In this document: piece by piece, positions 1 through 11,530 of the stretch | Layout: each line of letters begins with the position of its first letter | Position numbering within the stretch: the first letter of the stretch is position 1 | Assembly: GCF_905171775.1 (NCBI RefSeq) | Contig: NC_053492.1 | Span: 276,719,938 to 276,783,937, forward strand | From: Rana temporaria | Taxonomy: Eukaryota > Chordata > Amphibia > Anura > Ranidae | Direction of reading: 5' to 3' | Length of the DNA stretch: 64,000 nt | Notes under the pieces: model-generated | The model's input: the letters and a program-made list of their open reading frames with translations, nothing else | The model's database searches: none | Told to the model about the DNA's origin: nothing | Made by a program: the position numbers and the translations under genes

Positions 1-3000
1 GCACATACCGAAAGTATTCAGTTGTGGGTATAGAGTACTCCAGTTGGAGAGCTCTAAATGTTTTGAGTGCAGGTCCCACATACAAGTCATTTATATCTAG
101 TACCCCCCCGGAACTCCAGCCCTCTACAGAGATATCGGGGATAAGATAGGATAGGGCAGTCAGTGGAAATTTCATTGGTATGAGTTTATACTGTGGGGAA
201 ACTTGCGAAGTCAGTATTCGCCATGCATCAATAGATGCTCTTATAGTCGGTCCAATGTTCGGGGATCGGCCTGGGCGGAGGTTGCTAGTGATGAGGTAGT
301 CATAGAGATTTTGGCCCGGGATCTGCTGTTGCTCTAGAGCAACCCAGAGGGACGGAGTGGAGCAAGGAAACCAGCTCTTCAGCTGGGCTAAGATCGAGGC
401 TGTATAGTAATCCTTGATGTGGGTGTGACCTATACCTCCCGCCCTCCTATGTTTGATAATTTTGTGGAATGCACAACGTGACCGCTTGCCCCCCCAAAGA
501 AACTTATTAAGAGTAGATTGTGCTGAGAGGAAGAATGAGGGTGGTACCGGGATGGGCAGGGTTCTAAAGACATATAGTAGTTGTGGGAGGACCTGCATCT
601 TGAAGGCGGCCAGACGTCCCGACCAGGATAGTTCGAATTTTGCTAGAGCCTCTAATTTAGTATGTAACCGTTGCAGAAATGGGGTATAGTTTTCTCTCAC
701 TAACTCAGATGGTGAAGACGTAAGAGTTATACCCAGGTATGATATACCTTTCTCCTTCCATGGAAAGGGAAACCTTGTGCTAAGGGCGTGCCTAGTTCGG
801 GCAGGAATGCCCACCCCTAAAATATGCGACTTGGTTTCATTAACCTTATAGTATGACACTGTCGTGAACAATTGCAATACCTGGTGAGCCGAAGCCAGAG
901 AGGTCTCAACATTGGTGAGCATCAAAATTATGTCGTCCGCAAAGAGGCTTATGGTGTGTTGTACGCCTCCAACCATAAAACCACTTATTTGGGGGTGAGA
1001 GCGAATATAGGTTGCCAGGGGTTCCATAAGGAGATTAAATAAATATAAGAGGGGATAGTGGACACCCCTGGCGGGTTCCGTTAGAAATATTGAATGCCTT
1101 GGAGAGCATCCCCGATATATACACTTGGGCCGATGGAGTCGTGTATAGTGCCATAATAGCTGAATGTATTCTGCCCTCGAACCCAAATTTGGAAAGCACT
1201 TTGGCTAAATAATCCCAGTGGACTCTGTCAAACGCCTTCTCCGCATCCAAAGCGAGGAGCAGAGAAGGGTTTCTGTTCGATTGGCCAGATGCACTATATT
1301 AATTAAGCGCCTAGTGGCATCCGACGTCTGTCGGCCCTTTGTGAACCCCGATTGGTCCATATGTATCAATGACGGCAAGAGGTCTATCAATCTATTGGCG
1401 AGGAGCTTGGCATATAACTTCAGGTCCGTATTGAGCAATGAAATGGGCCTAAAATTCTGGGGTGTGTCGGGATCCTTCCCGGGCTTCGGCAGCGCCACAA
1501 TCATAGCCCTTAGCATCTCAGAAGGAAAAAAGGACGAGGAGGCAGCTTGATTGAAAATACCTGCTAAATATGGGACCAGTTCCAGTTTAAAGGCTTTATA
1601 ATACTCTCCGGTGAAGCCGTCAGGCCCGGGGGCTTTGTTGTTGGGAAGGGAGTCTATTGTTTTGGCGATTTCAATTTCTGAAAAGGGAGAATTTAAATCC
1701 TCCAGTTGATTAGATGATATTCGGGGGAGTTTAATTTTGCTCAGGAAGTCTGAGATAATGGGTCCCGTGGGTTGGATTGTGGAGGGGTCATCTTTTAAAT
1801 TATTAACGCGTCAGCTATCGCTTGGGGGTGGAACAATTTATTATGGGTGAAGGGGTGGCGAACAAAGGGGATAGTGGTCTTATGCCGTACTCCTCTGAGG
1901 CGATTGGCCAAGAGTTTCCCAGCCCTATTGCCACTGACGTAGTATGTCATCTTAAGGCGCTTGGAAGACTTTTCAAAGTTGTCAAGCAGAATCGAGCGGA
2001 GCTCGCTCCTAAGTTGTGTCAATTGACTAGAGACTAGTGGAGAGGCCCTTTGTTTATTCTGGGATTCTAGATTGTGTATCTTAGAAATGAGAGTTTGTAT
2101 CTGCTGCCCCCTCATCCTCTTAGCCCTCGCCCCCATCTGAATCAAAACCCCTCTCATAAACGCCTTGTGGGAATTCCATAATACCATAGGGTCCGATACA
2201 GAGCCATCATTGCAAGAGAAGAAATCGGTCAGTTCCTTCTGCAAGGTCTTTTTGGAGTGGTCAGCTTGAAACAACCTCGGGCTGGAACGCCAGACGAATG
2301 TGGTACCCACGCCGGGCGCATCAGCAACCGAGAGTGTCACAGAGGCATGATCCGACCAAGTAATATCATTAATTTTAGTGTCCACAATTTTAGGTAGCAG
2401 CCATTTGTCCGTAAGGAAAAGATCTAATCTTGTGTACACCCCATGGCTCGTTGAGAAGAAAGAGTAGTCCCTCTCAGTGCTATGGAGACATCTCCAAGCG
2501 TCATAGAGATCCTGTGAGTGTAGTGTTGATTGCAGAGAATGATGATGTCTGCGTGAACACGATGTGGAGTCCACCTCAGGGTCAGGGGGGAGATTGAAGT
2601 CTCCACATAAGAGAAGGAAGCCCTTTTGTATCGGTCTAACACTTCTGAGGACTTGTTTCAAAAAATGAATTTGGTGGTCGTTAGGCGCATAAACATTGAC
2701 CACTGTGTAAGTGGTGGAGTTAATGTCGCACACAAGGATGTGGTAGCGACCCTGGGAATCAGCAATTTCATTGTGCAACTTGAACGCAACAGAGTCCCTA
2801 ATTGCTGTCATCACTCCCCGCTTTTTTGCCGAGGCACTGGCTTTGAAGATGTGTGGATATTTTGGATGAGTGCAGTTAGGCGTTTTGTCGCCCTGAAAGT
2901 GAGTCTCTTGAGTGCAGAGGACATCGCAGTTAAATCTAATCGCCTCAGCCCACAGTGATTTTCTTTTGGCTGGATGGTTGAGGCCTTTAGCGTTAATAGT

Positions 3001-3018
3001 TAAGAAAGTAATAGTCAT
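1..3018 (-). pseudogene. L1 copy 1 ORF2: APE endonuclease plus reverse transcriptase, frameshifted and cut by window edge
   Basis: ORF2 nicks target DNA and reverse-transcribes the element RNA. The first 407 codons (3018-1795) are open and hold the APE endonuclease, with QETHF, LLLCGDFN, TRLDLFL and WSDHA blocks. RT blocks follow in several frames: NFRPISLLNTDLKLYAKLLA (about 1470), DQSGF, LDAEKAFDRVHW, NGTRQGCPLSPL (about 1090) and LFADDIILM (about 951-920). The region after FADD reads open to base 1 in one frame and contains IGPTIRASIDAW. Frame changes occur near 1795, 1250 and 1060. The catalytic DD of the RT is intact; the frameshifts make the copy a pseudogene. Confidence 0.88.
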
Positions 3019-3423
3019 CCTGGGACAACGGTCTTAATTGATAAGCAGTATGAAGAATAAGTAACACTTACATCAGGTGGCTTAGCATACCACACCGGTG
3101 AGCCAAGAAGAATCGCCCTCAAGGTCAGACGGTCACGAGTGGGTCCATTCAATAACTCTTCAGTGAATCTGTGGACTCTTCCGAGACCAACTGCAGAGTG
3201 GGGTGTTAGACTGCTATGTAAAAAATGAGAAACCAACGGAAAAAATAAAAAACAAACACATAAACAGAGAAAAAAGCGCCAAAACAGGTGAACATAGGTC
3301 ATTATGACCTGAGTGCAGCTCATGGCTGCAAGTAACCAAAAGGGTGTGAGGCAAGTTCAGCAAGGTGCCTCCAGAACAGGGCAATTAGGAGTAGTAAGAC
3401 AATTTTGGCAGCCCATAATAACT

Positions 3424-4611
3424 TCAGCGGTGTGAGCGAGCATTTCTGGAGTTGACCACATTCCAATCACTGCCAACCTGATCCGGACTGCGGTTGTTAG
3501 GCCCACCGGGGGGATCCTCCGGGATGATATTCCATGTTTTAAGCAAGGCCAAGCCTTTAGCCAAGGAATCTACTGTATGCTCTTTTCCATCATTGGTGAT
3601 AATGAGTTTGGTTGGAAACCCCCATTTGTAGACTATTTTGTTGTTGCGCAATGCCTTGGAAATGGTGTTGAGATTTCGCCGCTTCTGCAACGTAAATTGA
3701 GACAAATCGGAGAAGAACTGAAGATCTTTGTATTGCGGGGGGATGAGATCCCTATTACGCACCTTGGACATCAGGCGTTCCTTTACGTGAAAAAAATGCA
3801 GGCGTAGGATGACATCCCTCGGTATTTTATCTGGAAGGTAGGAGGGTTTTGGTAGCCTGTGAATTCTGTCCATTGTGATGTCCATTTCAGTGAGGTCTGG
3901 TAGGATTGAGATAAAGATCTTGGATACAAAGTCGCGCAATTCTGATTGTTGAACGGATTCGGGGACCCCGCGTATTTTGAGATTGTTCCTCCTGGAACGG
4001 TCTTCTATATCTGCCATTTTAGCTTTGACTGCTTCCATTTCCTCGTCCCTAGCGTCATGGGCATCTACAAGGCTGTTGATCGTGGTGGCAAATTCCCCCA
4101 TCCTGTTTTCGACGTGGTCTACCCGTGATGTCACAGCTTGTAGCTCACTCCCAAATTTTTGGACGCACGCCATCATGTCGCTGTGGAGGGAGCTCCTCAG
4201 GGATACCAGCATATCTTTAAGCGTGGTATCCAACACTGGTTGATTGCTCGTGGGGAAACGGTCGATGGAATCTGGGAGCTCCCTGGTGTCGTCTCCAGAT
4301 TCAAGACTAGCACTCACCTCATGGGAAGGCCCCGTAGCATCCAATTTAGGCCTGGCTTTCTCAGGGCTTCCAGATGCAGAGGAAGAGGCAGGAGATTGTC
4401 TGTTGCTAGCTGGAGACATTCGTTTAAAGGGTTTATCCCTTCTCTGCGGTAGATGGGGGGTGCTGGCAGCAGAGGGCCCAGGTGTGCCAGTGCTCTCCTG
4501 CCTCTGCTCTAGGGCGAAGTATTCTGTCAGTTTTTGCGGCTTCTGAGGCCCCTTGTGCTTTTTAGTCATGTTGCAGAAATGAGGGGTAGTTATAAAGGCG
4601 GGTTGTCTCAA
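3424..4611 (-). CDS. L1 copy 1 ORF1 protein (nucleic-acid-binding chaperone)
   Basis: An open frame of 395 codons. ORF1p of L1 elements binds the element RNA as a trimer and acts as a chaperone in the ribonucleoprotein. The N-terminal third is rich in Pro, Ser and Thr. A heptad-like coiled-coil region lies at about residues 125-205, followed by SRRNNLKIRGVPES, the conserved entry to the RRM-like domain, then RDVILRLHFFHVKERLM and a C-terminal domain with IVYKWGFPTKLII. The ATG at 4611 is used because the ORF opens there; a second Met lies 14 codons later (NMTKKHKG) and may be the real start. The spacer to ORF2 is about 400 bases. The gene appears intact. Confidence 0.88.
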   Translation of the reverse strand: MRQPAFITTPHFCNMTKKHKGPQKPQKLTEYFALEQRQESTGTPGPSAASTPHLPQRRDKPFKRMSPASNRQSPASSSASGSPEKARPKLDATGPSHEVSASLESGDDTRELPDSIDRFPTSNQPVLDTTLKDMLVSLRSSLHSDMMACVQKFGSELQAVTSRVDHVENRMGEFATTINSLVDAHDARDEEMEAVKAKMADIEDRSRRNNLKIRGVPESVQQSELRDFVSKIFISILPDLTEMDITMDRIHRLPKPSYLPDKIPRDVILRLHFFHVKERLMSKVRNRDLIPPQYKDLQFFSDLSQFTLQKRRNLNTISKALRNNKIVYKWGFPTKLIITNDGKEHTVDSLAKGLALLKTWNIIPEDPPGGPNNRSPDQVGSDWNVVNSRNARSHR

Positions 4612-5430
4612 TCTTTTCTGTGTGGGCTGCTATGCATTAAATATTCCCTGTGGGGCCTGGAGCACCGTTCTTATGCTGCCATCTTGGAGCTAAGCAGGTC
4701 TGGCTTCATGTAACTCAGTGCAGTAGTAGTGTAGAGAGCAGGCCATCTCCACCCCCTCCAATCGTATACAAAAAAAAACCCCTATCCAGCCTCCTACTGG
4801 GGTGCAGTGCCGTTGGGTCTGGAAGGCTAGGCAGGATTTGGCTCGATTTGCAGGTGAACAGCAGGCCCTGGGTGTGCCAAGATGGCCGCTGTGGGTCTGC
4901 TACACAGCCCCTGCACAATAGGGTCAGCACCAAGTCCAGGTCGTGGAGGGGCTCAGGATAGCAGGGAGGGTGGATGGTAGTGGGCGATCGTATCGCCGAG
5001 GGCTCACCTCCGCGGTGTATCGCGTCAGGAAAGTCCGGGGATCCAAGGCCTAACTAGGCCGCACCAGACCGCGGCCGCGGCGGACAATTCCGGGACCAGG
5101 CGAGTCCTTCAGACAGCACCGGGTAGGTGGAGAGGAGCTGGGTAAGGGCTGGATGTGATCCCCTACCTCCAGAAGCTGTGGGATCCGGCTCCTCTGGCAG
5201 GCCTCGAGCAGGCAATATGGCGGCTGCCTCGCGGTTTGTTGTGGGGATATCTCCGGCGCGGATCGTCCAAATTTCACCAGAGTACGGTCCTCAGACTCCG
5301 AGGGGACCAGGGCTCAGTGATGCTGTGAATTGCAGCATAGGATGGTGAACAAACACCCGGATGGCTGCGGATTACAGTCGTGGGACTCGGAGCTCCCCTC
5401 ATAGACGTCCGCCGCCGTCCACGCTTGGCC
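4612..5430 (-). promoter_or_regulatory. CpG-rich L1 5' leader with YY1-like motifs
   Basis: This stretch upstream of ORF1 is much richer in G+C and CpG than its surroundings, as expected for the internal promoter of a full-length L1. On the element sense strand CCAAGATGGCAGC occurs at about 4687-4675. Related AAGATGGCCGC and ATATGGCGGC motifs occur on the opposite strand at about 4879-4889 and 5215-5224. AAGATGGC is the core of YY1 sites, which place the transcription start in mammalian L1. Promoter function here is inference. Confidence 0.5.
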
Positions 5431-5433
5431 CTT

Positions 5434-6345
5434 TAATGGATTTTAAATGTGGACATGTAATATTAGCAGGAGACCTCAACCTTTCAATGGACTACCAACT
5501 GGATAGTACGTCCGGGGCACAGAGGCGTAATATTAAACAGCTAAGAATACTAGGAAAAAAAATGCACAGCTGCTGTTTAATAGATCCTTGGAGAATTGCA
5601 TATCCAAATAAAATGGACTATACTTATTACTCCTCTGTGCATGGAACATATTCAAGACTGGACTATCTATTGGTAGACCACGAGCTACTAGAAGAGGTAG
5701 TTAAAATATCAATAGGAGTAACTACAATCTCAGACCATGCCCCGGTAATACTGACAATTAGATTTAAAGAGATAGAGCAAAGAAAAGGATCATGGAATTT
5801 AAATGAAGAACTTATAGAGGACAGCGAGGTAGATAACATAGTGAGAACTGACTTGGATCAATATTTTACTCTCAATAACACACCTGAAGTAAGCGTAGCC
5901 ACGGTTTGGGAGGCCCACAAGGCATACATCAGAGGGAAACTAATTTCGATAGGAGCAGGGAAAAAAAAGATAAGAAAACTAAATATGGAAAATTTAACAA
6001 ATGAGCTATTTAAACTGGAGCAAACGCATAAAGAGCGAGGAGAAAGTGAAATATATCAAGAAATTGTTATAAAGAGGGCCCAGCTCAGAGACTAGATGAA
6101 GGTTGAAACAAGGGATATATTCAAAAACGTTAGAAAAGAGAGGTATAAATGGGGGAATAAACCAGGGAAATATTTAGCTAAAATATCCAGGGGAAAAAAA
6201 AAAAAAAACTACATAGAAAAAATAAAAAATCAAGACGGCCTAGTGAAATATAAGACGTCTGAAATTGCGGAATCTTTTCGGACTTATTACAGCTCATTAT
6301 ATTCAATAAGGCTCAACGAATCACAAGAGCAGGAAAAAAACTAGA
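5434..6345 (+). pseudogene. L1 copy 2 ORF2, 5' part: APE endonuclease C-terminal half and linker
   Basis: Begins at CGHVILAGDLN, the GDxN block of the APE fold, so about the first 120 residues of the endonuclease are missing. Further endonuclease blocks are YSRLDYLLVD and SDHAPVIL. After this comes the linker seen in all L1 ORF2 proteins, with WEAHKAYIRGKLI. Two lesions are visible. One is an in-frame TAG at 6093-6095; the next ORF resumes in the same frame at 6096. The other is a one-base frame change in the A-run at 6332-6338, which leads into the RT frame. Apart from these the reading frame is clean. Confidence 0.85.
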
Positions 6346-6375
6346 AAAACGAAAATTAGGGAATACCTAAAAGAA

Positions 6376-8847
6376 GTGAAATTACCTAAAATTCCTCAAA
6401 AGGATATTGAATCACTAGAGGCTCCAATAACTCAAGATGAGATATACAGAGCTTTCCAGGAAACACCGAGTGGTAAGAGTCCAGGCCCTGATGGCCTGCC
6501 GATTAAATATTACAAAAAATTTAAAGAACTCCTGGTCCCAGAGATGTGTAACTATTTTAATAAAATAGGAGAGGAAGAGGAAATGAGAAAAGAATCCCTA
6601 TTGGCAAATATTTCTATTATCCCCAAAACAGGAAAAGATGGAACTCTGTGCTCCAACTATCGGCCAATAGCATTGCTAAATGCAGACCTGAAGGTATATG
6701 CGAAAATATTAGCAACTAGGATAAAGGGTTTAATGCCGCAATTAATAAACGCAGATCAGGCAGGCTTTGTAATAGGCAGAGAAGGGAGAGATAATAGCAT
6801 AAGGACCCTGTTGGTGTTACAACACGATCCAAAAAAGAAACCCCCAGTCGTACTCATGTCGTTAGATGCTGAAAAAGCATTCGACAGAGTCGACTGGGGG
6901 TTTATGATGGAAACTCTACAGAACATAGGCCTGGGACCAAGGTTTATGAAATGGGTAAAGAATTTATATAGTCACCCGACGGCAAGGGTGAAGGTCAATG
7001 GGAGTATGTCGTCTGTATTTGAAATGAAAAATGGAACCAGACAGGGGTGCCCGCTCTCACCTCTCCTATATGTAATAGCGCTGGAACCTTTGTTAGCAAA
7101 AATCCGGGAAAACCCGGATATAGGGGGGGTGGGAGATGAAGAACATAAGGTGGCGGCGTACGCAGACGACATACTCCTATATCTGACCAAACCTAGGGTT
7201 TCCCTCCCTAATATCATAAAGGAAATAAAAAGATACGGTGAACTCTCAAATTTTAAAATAAACCCGATTAAAACAGTAATTTTGAATTTGGGGATAGATA
7301 AAAAAGAAGCAGAAGAACTACAGAAAGATTTTCCATTTACATGGGAAAAAGAAGCTATAACGTATTTAGGAATAAAAATTACATCAACACTTGAAAAACT
7401 TTACTCGGTTAATTTTGTCCCCTTAATTAACGACATTAATCAAGATCTGAAAAATCTAGCAAAAAAACGTATTTCTTGGATAGGTAAGATCAATGCGTTT
7501 AAAATGATGATATTACCGAAGATTACATACAAACTTCAAATGCTCCCAATTAAAATACCACAAAGTTTCTTTAAAGTAATCAAAACAGTAATTTTGAAAT
7601 ACATATGGGCAGGTAAAAAGGCTAGACTAAGCTATTCATTGTTGAGCATGAAAAAAAAAGGAGGGGGGTTGGGGCTCCCTGACATAAAAAGATATTATTT
7701 CGCCGTTAATTTAGCTAGGTTGATAGAATGGTCAAATATACACACAAAAAAAAAATGGGTACAAATGGAAGAAAAATTAAGTAGCACACAATTAAATAGA
7801 AATGTATGGATACCACCAAGAATGAGGGAATTGGGCACAAATACACATAGTATAACAAGGAACGTATTTAGAGTGTGGGATATACTATTTAGACGGGAAA
7901 AATGGGAGTATAATTCCCCATTAATCCCATTAGTAGGCACAAATTTTTTTCCACCAGGTAATGGAACACGATTTGGAAAGTTATTGGGGGAGAAAAAATT
8001 AAAAGACATTGTCACACGGGGAAAAATTAAATTAAGACAAGATATAAAGATAGGAGAAGGGGAACAAAGGATGAGTGAATGGGAGTATTTGCAGCTAAAA
8101 CACTTTGTGAGCACACTAGCACAACCGATTAGGGAAGACAAGACATTACACCCAATAGAAAAAATATGCAATATGGACAAGCCCCTGAAACATGGTATAT
8201 CAAAAGCATACGGGATACTAACGGAGCTCGAGACCCAGGATACACTTCTCTTCTTAGAAAAGTGGGAAAACGACTTGGGCAAAAAGATTGATAAAATACA
8301 AACGATAGGAGCAGTATACAACTATGCTTCGGATATCACCACCATAGAAGCAAACTACAAATGCATGGTTCGATGGCACTTGACTCCATCAAGAATGAGT
8401 AAGATCCACCCGCATAACTCAGAGTTATGTTGGAGAGACTGTAAACAAAAAGGAACAACTATGCATATATGGTGGGACTGCCCGAGAATACAGGAATACT
8501 GGAAAGAAATCGTGGAATATACGGTAGAAATAACAGGGGAGAGGATTCCCTGTAGCCCGCTGACCTGTCTGTTTCACGGAACTGAAAAAAAAAAAAAACA
8601 ATATGGAACAACTCTGGTCCCAGTGTTGCTAAATGCAGCAAAGGCTCTGATCCCAAAAAATTGGTTACTTCCAAAGAGGCCATCAATTAAAGAGTGGATA
8701 GAAAGGATGGAATATATAGAAGAGATGGAGTATCTTGCCTGTAGAGAGACAGGAGAAGAGGACAAATACAGGGCGGTTTGGGAAAAATGGAAAGTGTTTA
8801 AATCTACAGCAAAGTTTGTCCGGGGAATGACAGAAGTAGATAGGTGA
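6376..8847 (+). CDS. L1 copy 2 ORF2, main part: reverse transcriptase and C-terminal zinc-knuckle region, 823 codons open
   Basis: This open frame holds the complete L1 reverse transcriptase: SGKSPGPDGLP, NYRPIALLNADLKVYAK, DQAGFVIGRE, LDAEKAFDRVDWGF, NGTRQGCPLSPLLY and the catalytic AAYADDILLYL (about 7155). The C-terminal part contains the Cys/His cluster LCWRDCKQKGTTMHIWWDC near residue 690, typical of L1 ORF2. The frame extends upstream to about 6331 without a stop, so the first displayed codon (GTG at 6376) is not a true start. The domain is the 3' portion of a frameshifted ORF2. All RT catalytic residues that can be recognised are present. As it stands the protein could not be made, because the endonuclease is truncated and separated by frame breaks. 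Confidence 0.88.
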   Translation: MKLPKIPQKDIESLEAPITQDEIYRAFQETPSGKSPGPDGLPIKYYKKFKELLVPEMCNYFNKIGEEEEMRKESLLANISIIPKTGKDGTLCSNYRPIALLNADLKVYAKILATRIKGLMPQLINADQAGFVIGREGRDNSIRTLLVLQHDPKKKPPVVLMSLDAEKAFDRVDWGFMMETLQNIGLGPRFMKWVKNLYSHPTARVKVNGSMSSVFEMKNGTRQGCPLSPLLYVIALEPLLAKIRENPDIGGVGDEEHKVAAYADDILLYLTKPRVSLPNIIKEIKRYGELSNFKINPIKTVILNLGIDKKEAEELQKDFPFTWEKEAITYLGIKITSTLEKLYSVNFVPLINDINQDLKNLAKKRISWIGKINAFKMMILPKITYKLQMLPIKIPQSFFKVIKTVILKYIWAGKKARLSYSLLSMKKKGGGLGLPDIKRYYFAVNLARLIEWSNIHTKKKWVQMEEKLSSTQLNRNVWIPPRMRELGTNTHSITRNVFRVWDILFRREKWEYNSPLIPLVGTNFFPPGNGTRFGKLLGEKKLKDIVTRGKIKLRQDIKIGEGEQRMSEWEYLQLKHFVSTLAQPIREDKTLHPIEKICNMDKPLKHGISKAYGILTELETQDTLLFLEKWENDLGKKIDKIQTIGAVYNYASDITTIEANYKCMVRWHLTPSRMSKIHPHNSELCWRDCKQKGTTMHIWWDCPRIQEYWKEIVEYTVEITGERIPCSPLTCLFHGTEKKKKQYGTTLVPVLLNAAKALIPKNWLLPKRPSIKEWIERMEYIEEMEYLACRETGEEDKYRAVWEKWKVFKSTAKFVRGMTEVDR

Positions 8848-9186
8848 GAAACCAAATAGAAGATTGCATGACACACAGATCCAGGGAGGGGGGGGGGAAG
8901 GGGGAAAAAAAAAAAAAAAAAAAGGGGTTAGTTATGTTATAATAGTAAGTAACGTAGTCAGACCTATGAATCGGTAAAAGAATAATGAATGGCTCAAAAA
9001 CATCAAATCTGTAACCGTATAATAGAAAAGGAATCTAAACATATAATTAACATAAAGGAAAAAAAAAAAAATTAAACTCCACGGATGATGCGAAGCCACA
9101 AGAGAGACGCTAAGGGCGGTCGAACCGTGAGCTTGTCCCACGGTCATACGTGAGCAGAGTCTGACGTGAAGAAAAAAAAAAAAAAA

Positions 9187-11530
9187 GAACCCTTATCCAG
9201 ACACCTCAACCAAGTAGCCCCTCTTCATGGAATTCGGGTTGGTGCCCACGAACTGCGTTCCTCTCTTTTTGCGGACGACGTCCTCATTTTTACAGCGAAC
9301 CCCTCCTCAGATATACTCACCGTTTAAAAATATTTTCGACACATTCCGCATCTGCTCGGGTCTTCGGATTTAATTATAGCAAAAGCGAGATTCTCCTCCT
9401 GGGTTCTTCTTCAACACCCCCTTGGACATGCCACTCCATATTCTCGGTTGCTACCTCTCATATCACTTACCTTGGCAGCAAGATCGGTAAACTGCCCTCC
9501 TCCCCGTACCACCCAAACTACCCCCCTATTATTCAAAAGATTTCTCAGGAACTGGTGAACTGGTTGAATCTACCTCTCTCGCTTTTGGGAAGATGTCATC
9601 TGGTCAAAATGGTCAGCTTTGCCAGATTATTGTATCCGATGCAAACTATCCCTCTGCTCCTCCGTCATAAAGACGTCAAAATTCTAGAATCGCCATCTCC
9701 AAATTTATTTGGCATGGCAAGAGACCACGCATGGCTTTGAAAAAGATGTGCCTTCCCAGACGCGAGGGTGGTGTTAGTCTCCCGAATGTCAGATTGTATA
9801 ATTTATCCTGTCTGTTAAGATTTGGTCTTGACTGGATATCGCATTCCTCACGGTACTCCAATTACTCCCTTGAATCTGCCATGCTTCACCCTTTTTCCCT
9901 GGCGGCTCTCCTCCACTGTAAGTGGAAGTCAATCACCCCCATACTCCAACATAACTTACTGCTCAGGGACACGGTCATCGCCTGGAGGGAAAGTAGAAAA
10001 AGCCTTGGGCTCCCCCATTCATGTGACGTCATCTCCCGATCCAAGGAAACCTAGTTTCTCCCCGGGTCTAGAGCACAAACCTTTCAAAGACTGGCAGGAG
10101 AAGGGGCTTGCGCATTTTATCTCCATATGTGATTCTACAACCGGACGCACCCTGACCTTCGCTGCCGTAGCCAAGCTTTTCGCTCTACCCCAATCCCACG
10201 CTTTCCACTTCTGGCAATGTGCCAACTATCTACGTGCTACCTGCACTGAATGCAGCAAACGATTCTCCCCCAACTTTACTGATCAGCTACTCTCGGAAGG
10301 CACGTATAAGATCTCGGACATTTACAAACCCATGCTACACAAGACCTCCCCCTCCCTGTCATCCTCATCAGTGGCTAACTGGGGAAAGGATTTTCTGGAC
10401 GATGACCTGATACATAAACTGCTACAAGGCTACAATGCTGTGCAAAAACTAACTCCAAACGAAATCTGGAAGGAAACCCAACTCAAGATTCTTCACCAGC
10501 ACACATCCCCTTCCTTCGCTCCGCGCAGGAGCCGGGCACCTCTGAGTGCCCTTTGTGCCACCACCCTCGACCTTCCCTGACGCATCGCTTCTGGGCATGC
10601 TCCTTCATCTCTACTTTTTGGGACCAAGTGCTGGCTTACATCTTTGAAATCGCCCTGCTGAAACTACCTAAGGACCCCTTCCTTCTCATTTTTGGGTACT
10701 GGGACCCTCTGCTGCTCCAATGGTCACGCCAGGACGGTCCTTCCGCCTCCACCTCTGCATCCCCCGCATTACCTTCCAAAGACTGGCCTCTACTCTGTCT
10801 TCTTGTCTCACGACGAGCCATTTTAAGAAACTGGATCTCTCCTCATCCCCCCTCCGTTACCCAGATCAAACGGGACATTCTCCTCCTTCTCTAAAGAACG
10901 GGCCACCACAGACTTCCACCGGGCCACTGCAAAAGCTTGTTTTCTTTCCATCTGGCAACCCTTTATGCGTTTGAACCTGTCACAAGAAGACTTGGATGCT
11001 TTTGATCAATACTCCTTTTCTTTCTCAAATTCCAGGCCAACCCCACTCCTAGGAGGAGATGCCACCCCAGATTCCTCATCTACCGCTACGGATTGACTCT
11101 CTACGTAAACACCCATGTGTCGCCCCCCCCCCTTCCATATATGCACAACCCCTGCTGTTGTCGCTGCATTCTGTCAAGGTGTGCTCACCCCCCCCTCCTC
11201 CCCCCTTTCTTTCCCACCCTTCCCTTTTAGTTTAAGTGCTAATCGGTACCTGTATACCATGCCTGGCTTTGCCGATAAGCAAAGGTTATGTTATGTTTGG
11301 ATCCAACCAGTTCTCAAGTCTGCAGGGACATTGTCCGCTGCGCACCCTTTAATGTTTCTCTCAGTATCTGTCAGGCTGCCTGCCAGGTATGGCTATTTGA
11401 TGTTGGTTGTTCTGATTGTATACGGCATTGGTACCATGTGCACTTGCATTTTGTCCTTCGCATTGATTTCTTATTTTGTATGTAACTATTTTATAAAACT
11501 CAATAAACATTTTTTGAGAAAAAAAAAAGT
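9187..11530 (+). mobile_element. L1-type LINE, copy 3 (3' part, older)
   Basis: Directly after the A-tail of copy 2, a different plus-strand L1 begins inside the reverse transcriptase. The catalytic block SSLFADDVLIF is at about 9263-9295. Frame-shifted ORF2 C-terminal pieces follow: LPRREGGVSLPNVRLYNLS (about 9750), the stretch around KDWQEKGLAHFISI (about 10090) and a final part around 10550-10890. The frame is broken several times, so this copy is older than copy 2. A 3' untranslated region follows, with AATAAA at 11502 and an A-run at 11519-11528. Its missing 5' part is not seen elsewhere in the window. Confidence 0.82.
11502..11507 (+). terminator. Polyadenylation signal of L1 copy 3
   Basis: AATAAA followed 12 bases later by an A-run, at the end of the L1 3' untranslated region. 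It marks the RNA 3' end that primed insertion. Confidence 0.6.

Larger units (their letters stand above)
1..5430 (-). mobile_element. L1-type LINE, copy 1 (5' end complete, 3' end outside window)
   Basis: A non-LTR retrotransposon read on the minus strand. From 5' to 3' it shows a CpG-rich leader (about 5430-4612), ORF1 (4611-3424), a roughly 400-base spacer, and ORF2 running off the left window edge. ORF order, an APE-type endonuclease at the ORF2 start and an ORF1 with coiled coil plus RRM-like core are all typical of the L1 clade. The 5' end directly abuts another, 5'-truncated L1 on the plus strand near 5430. ORF1 is uninterrupted and ORF2 carries a few frameshifts, so this is a moderately young but inactive copy. 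Confidence 0.9.
5430..9186 (+). mobile_element. L1-type LINE, copy 2 (5'-truncated, nearly intact)
   Basis: A plus-strand L1 that starts abruptly inside the endonuclease domain near 5430 and ends in A-runs at about 9172-9186. The 3' untranslated part (8848-9186) has a run of G bases (8884-8900), an A-run (8904-8924) and a second A-run at the end. 5' truncation is the usual outcome of target-primed reverse transcription. I could not define a target duplication with confidence. The same family recurs at the right edge of the window on the minus strand. Confidence 0.88.

Noticed and set aside
7695..8321. 208-codon minus-strand ORF
   Set aside because: It is the antisense shadow of the L1 reverse transcriptase frame and has the low-complexity Phe/Ser composition expected of such a shadow.
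1..11530. L1 copies 1 and 3 as the two halves of one twin-primed (5'-inverted) L1
   Set aside because: Copy 1 already contains the FADD block and about 300 residues beyond it, so it overlaps the region covered by copy 3. Twin priming gives non-overlapping halves.
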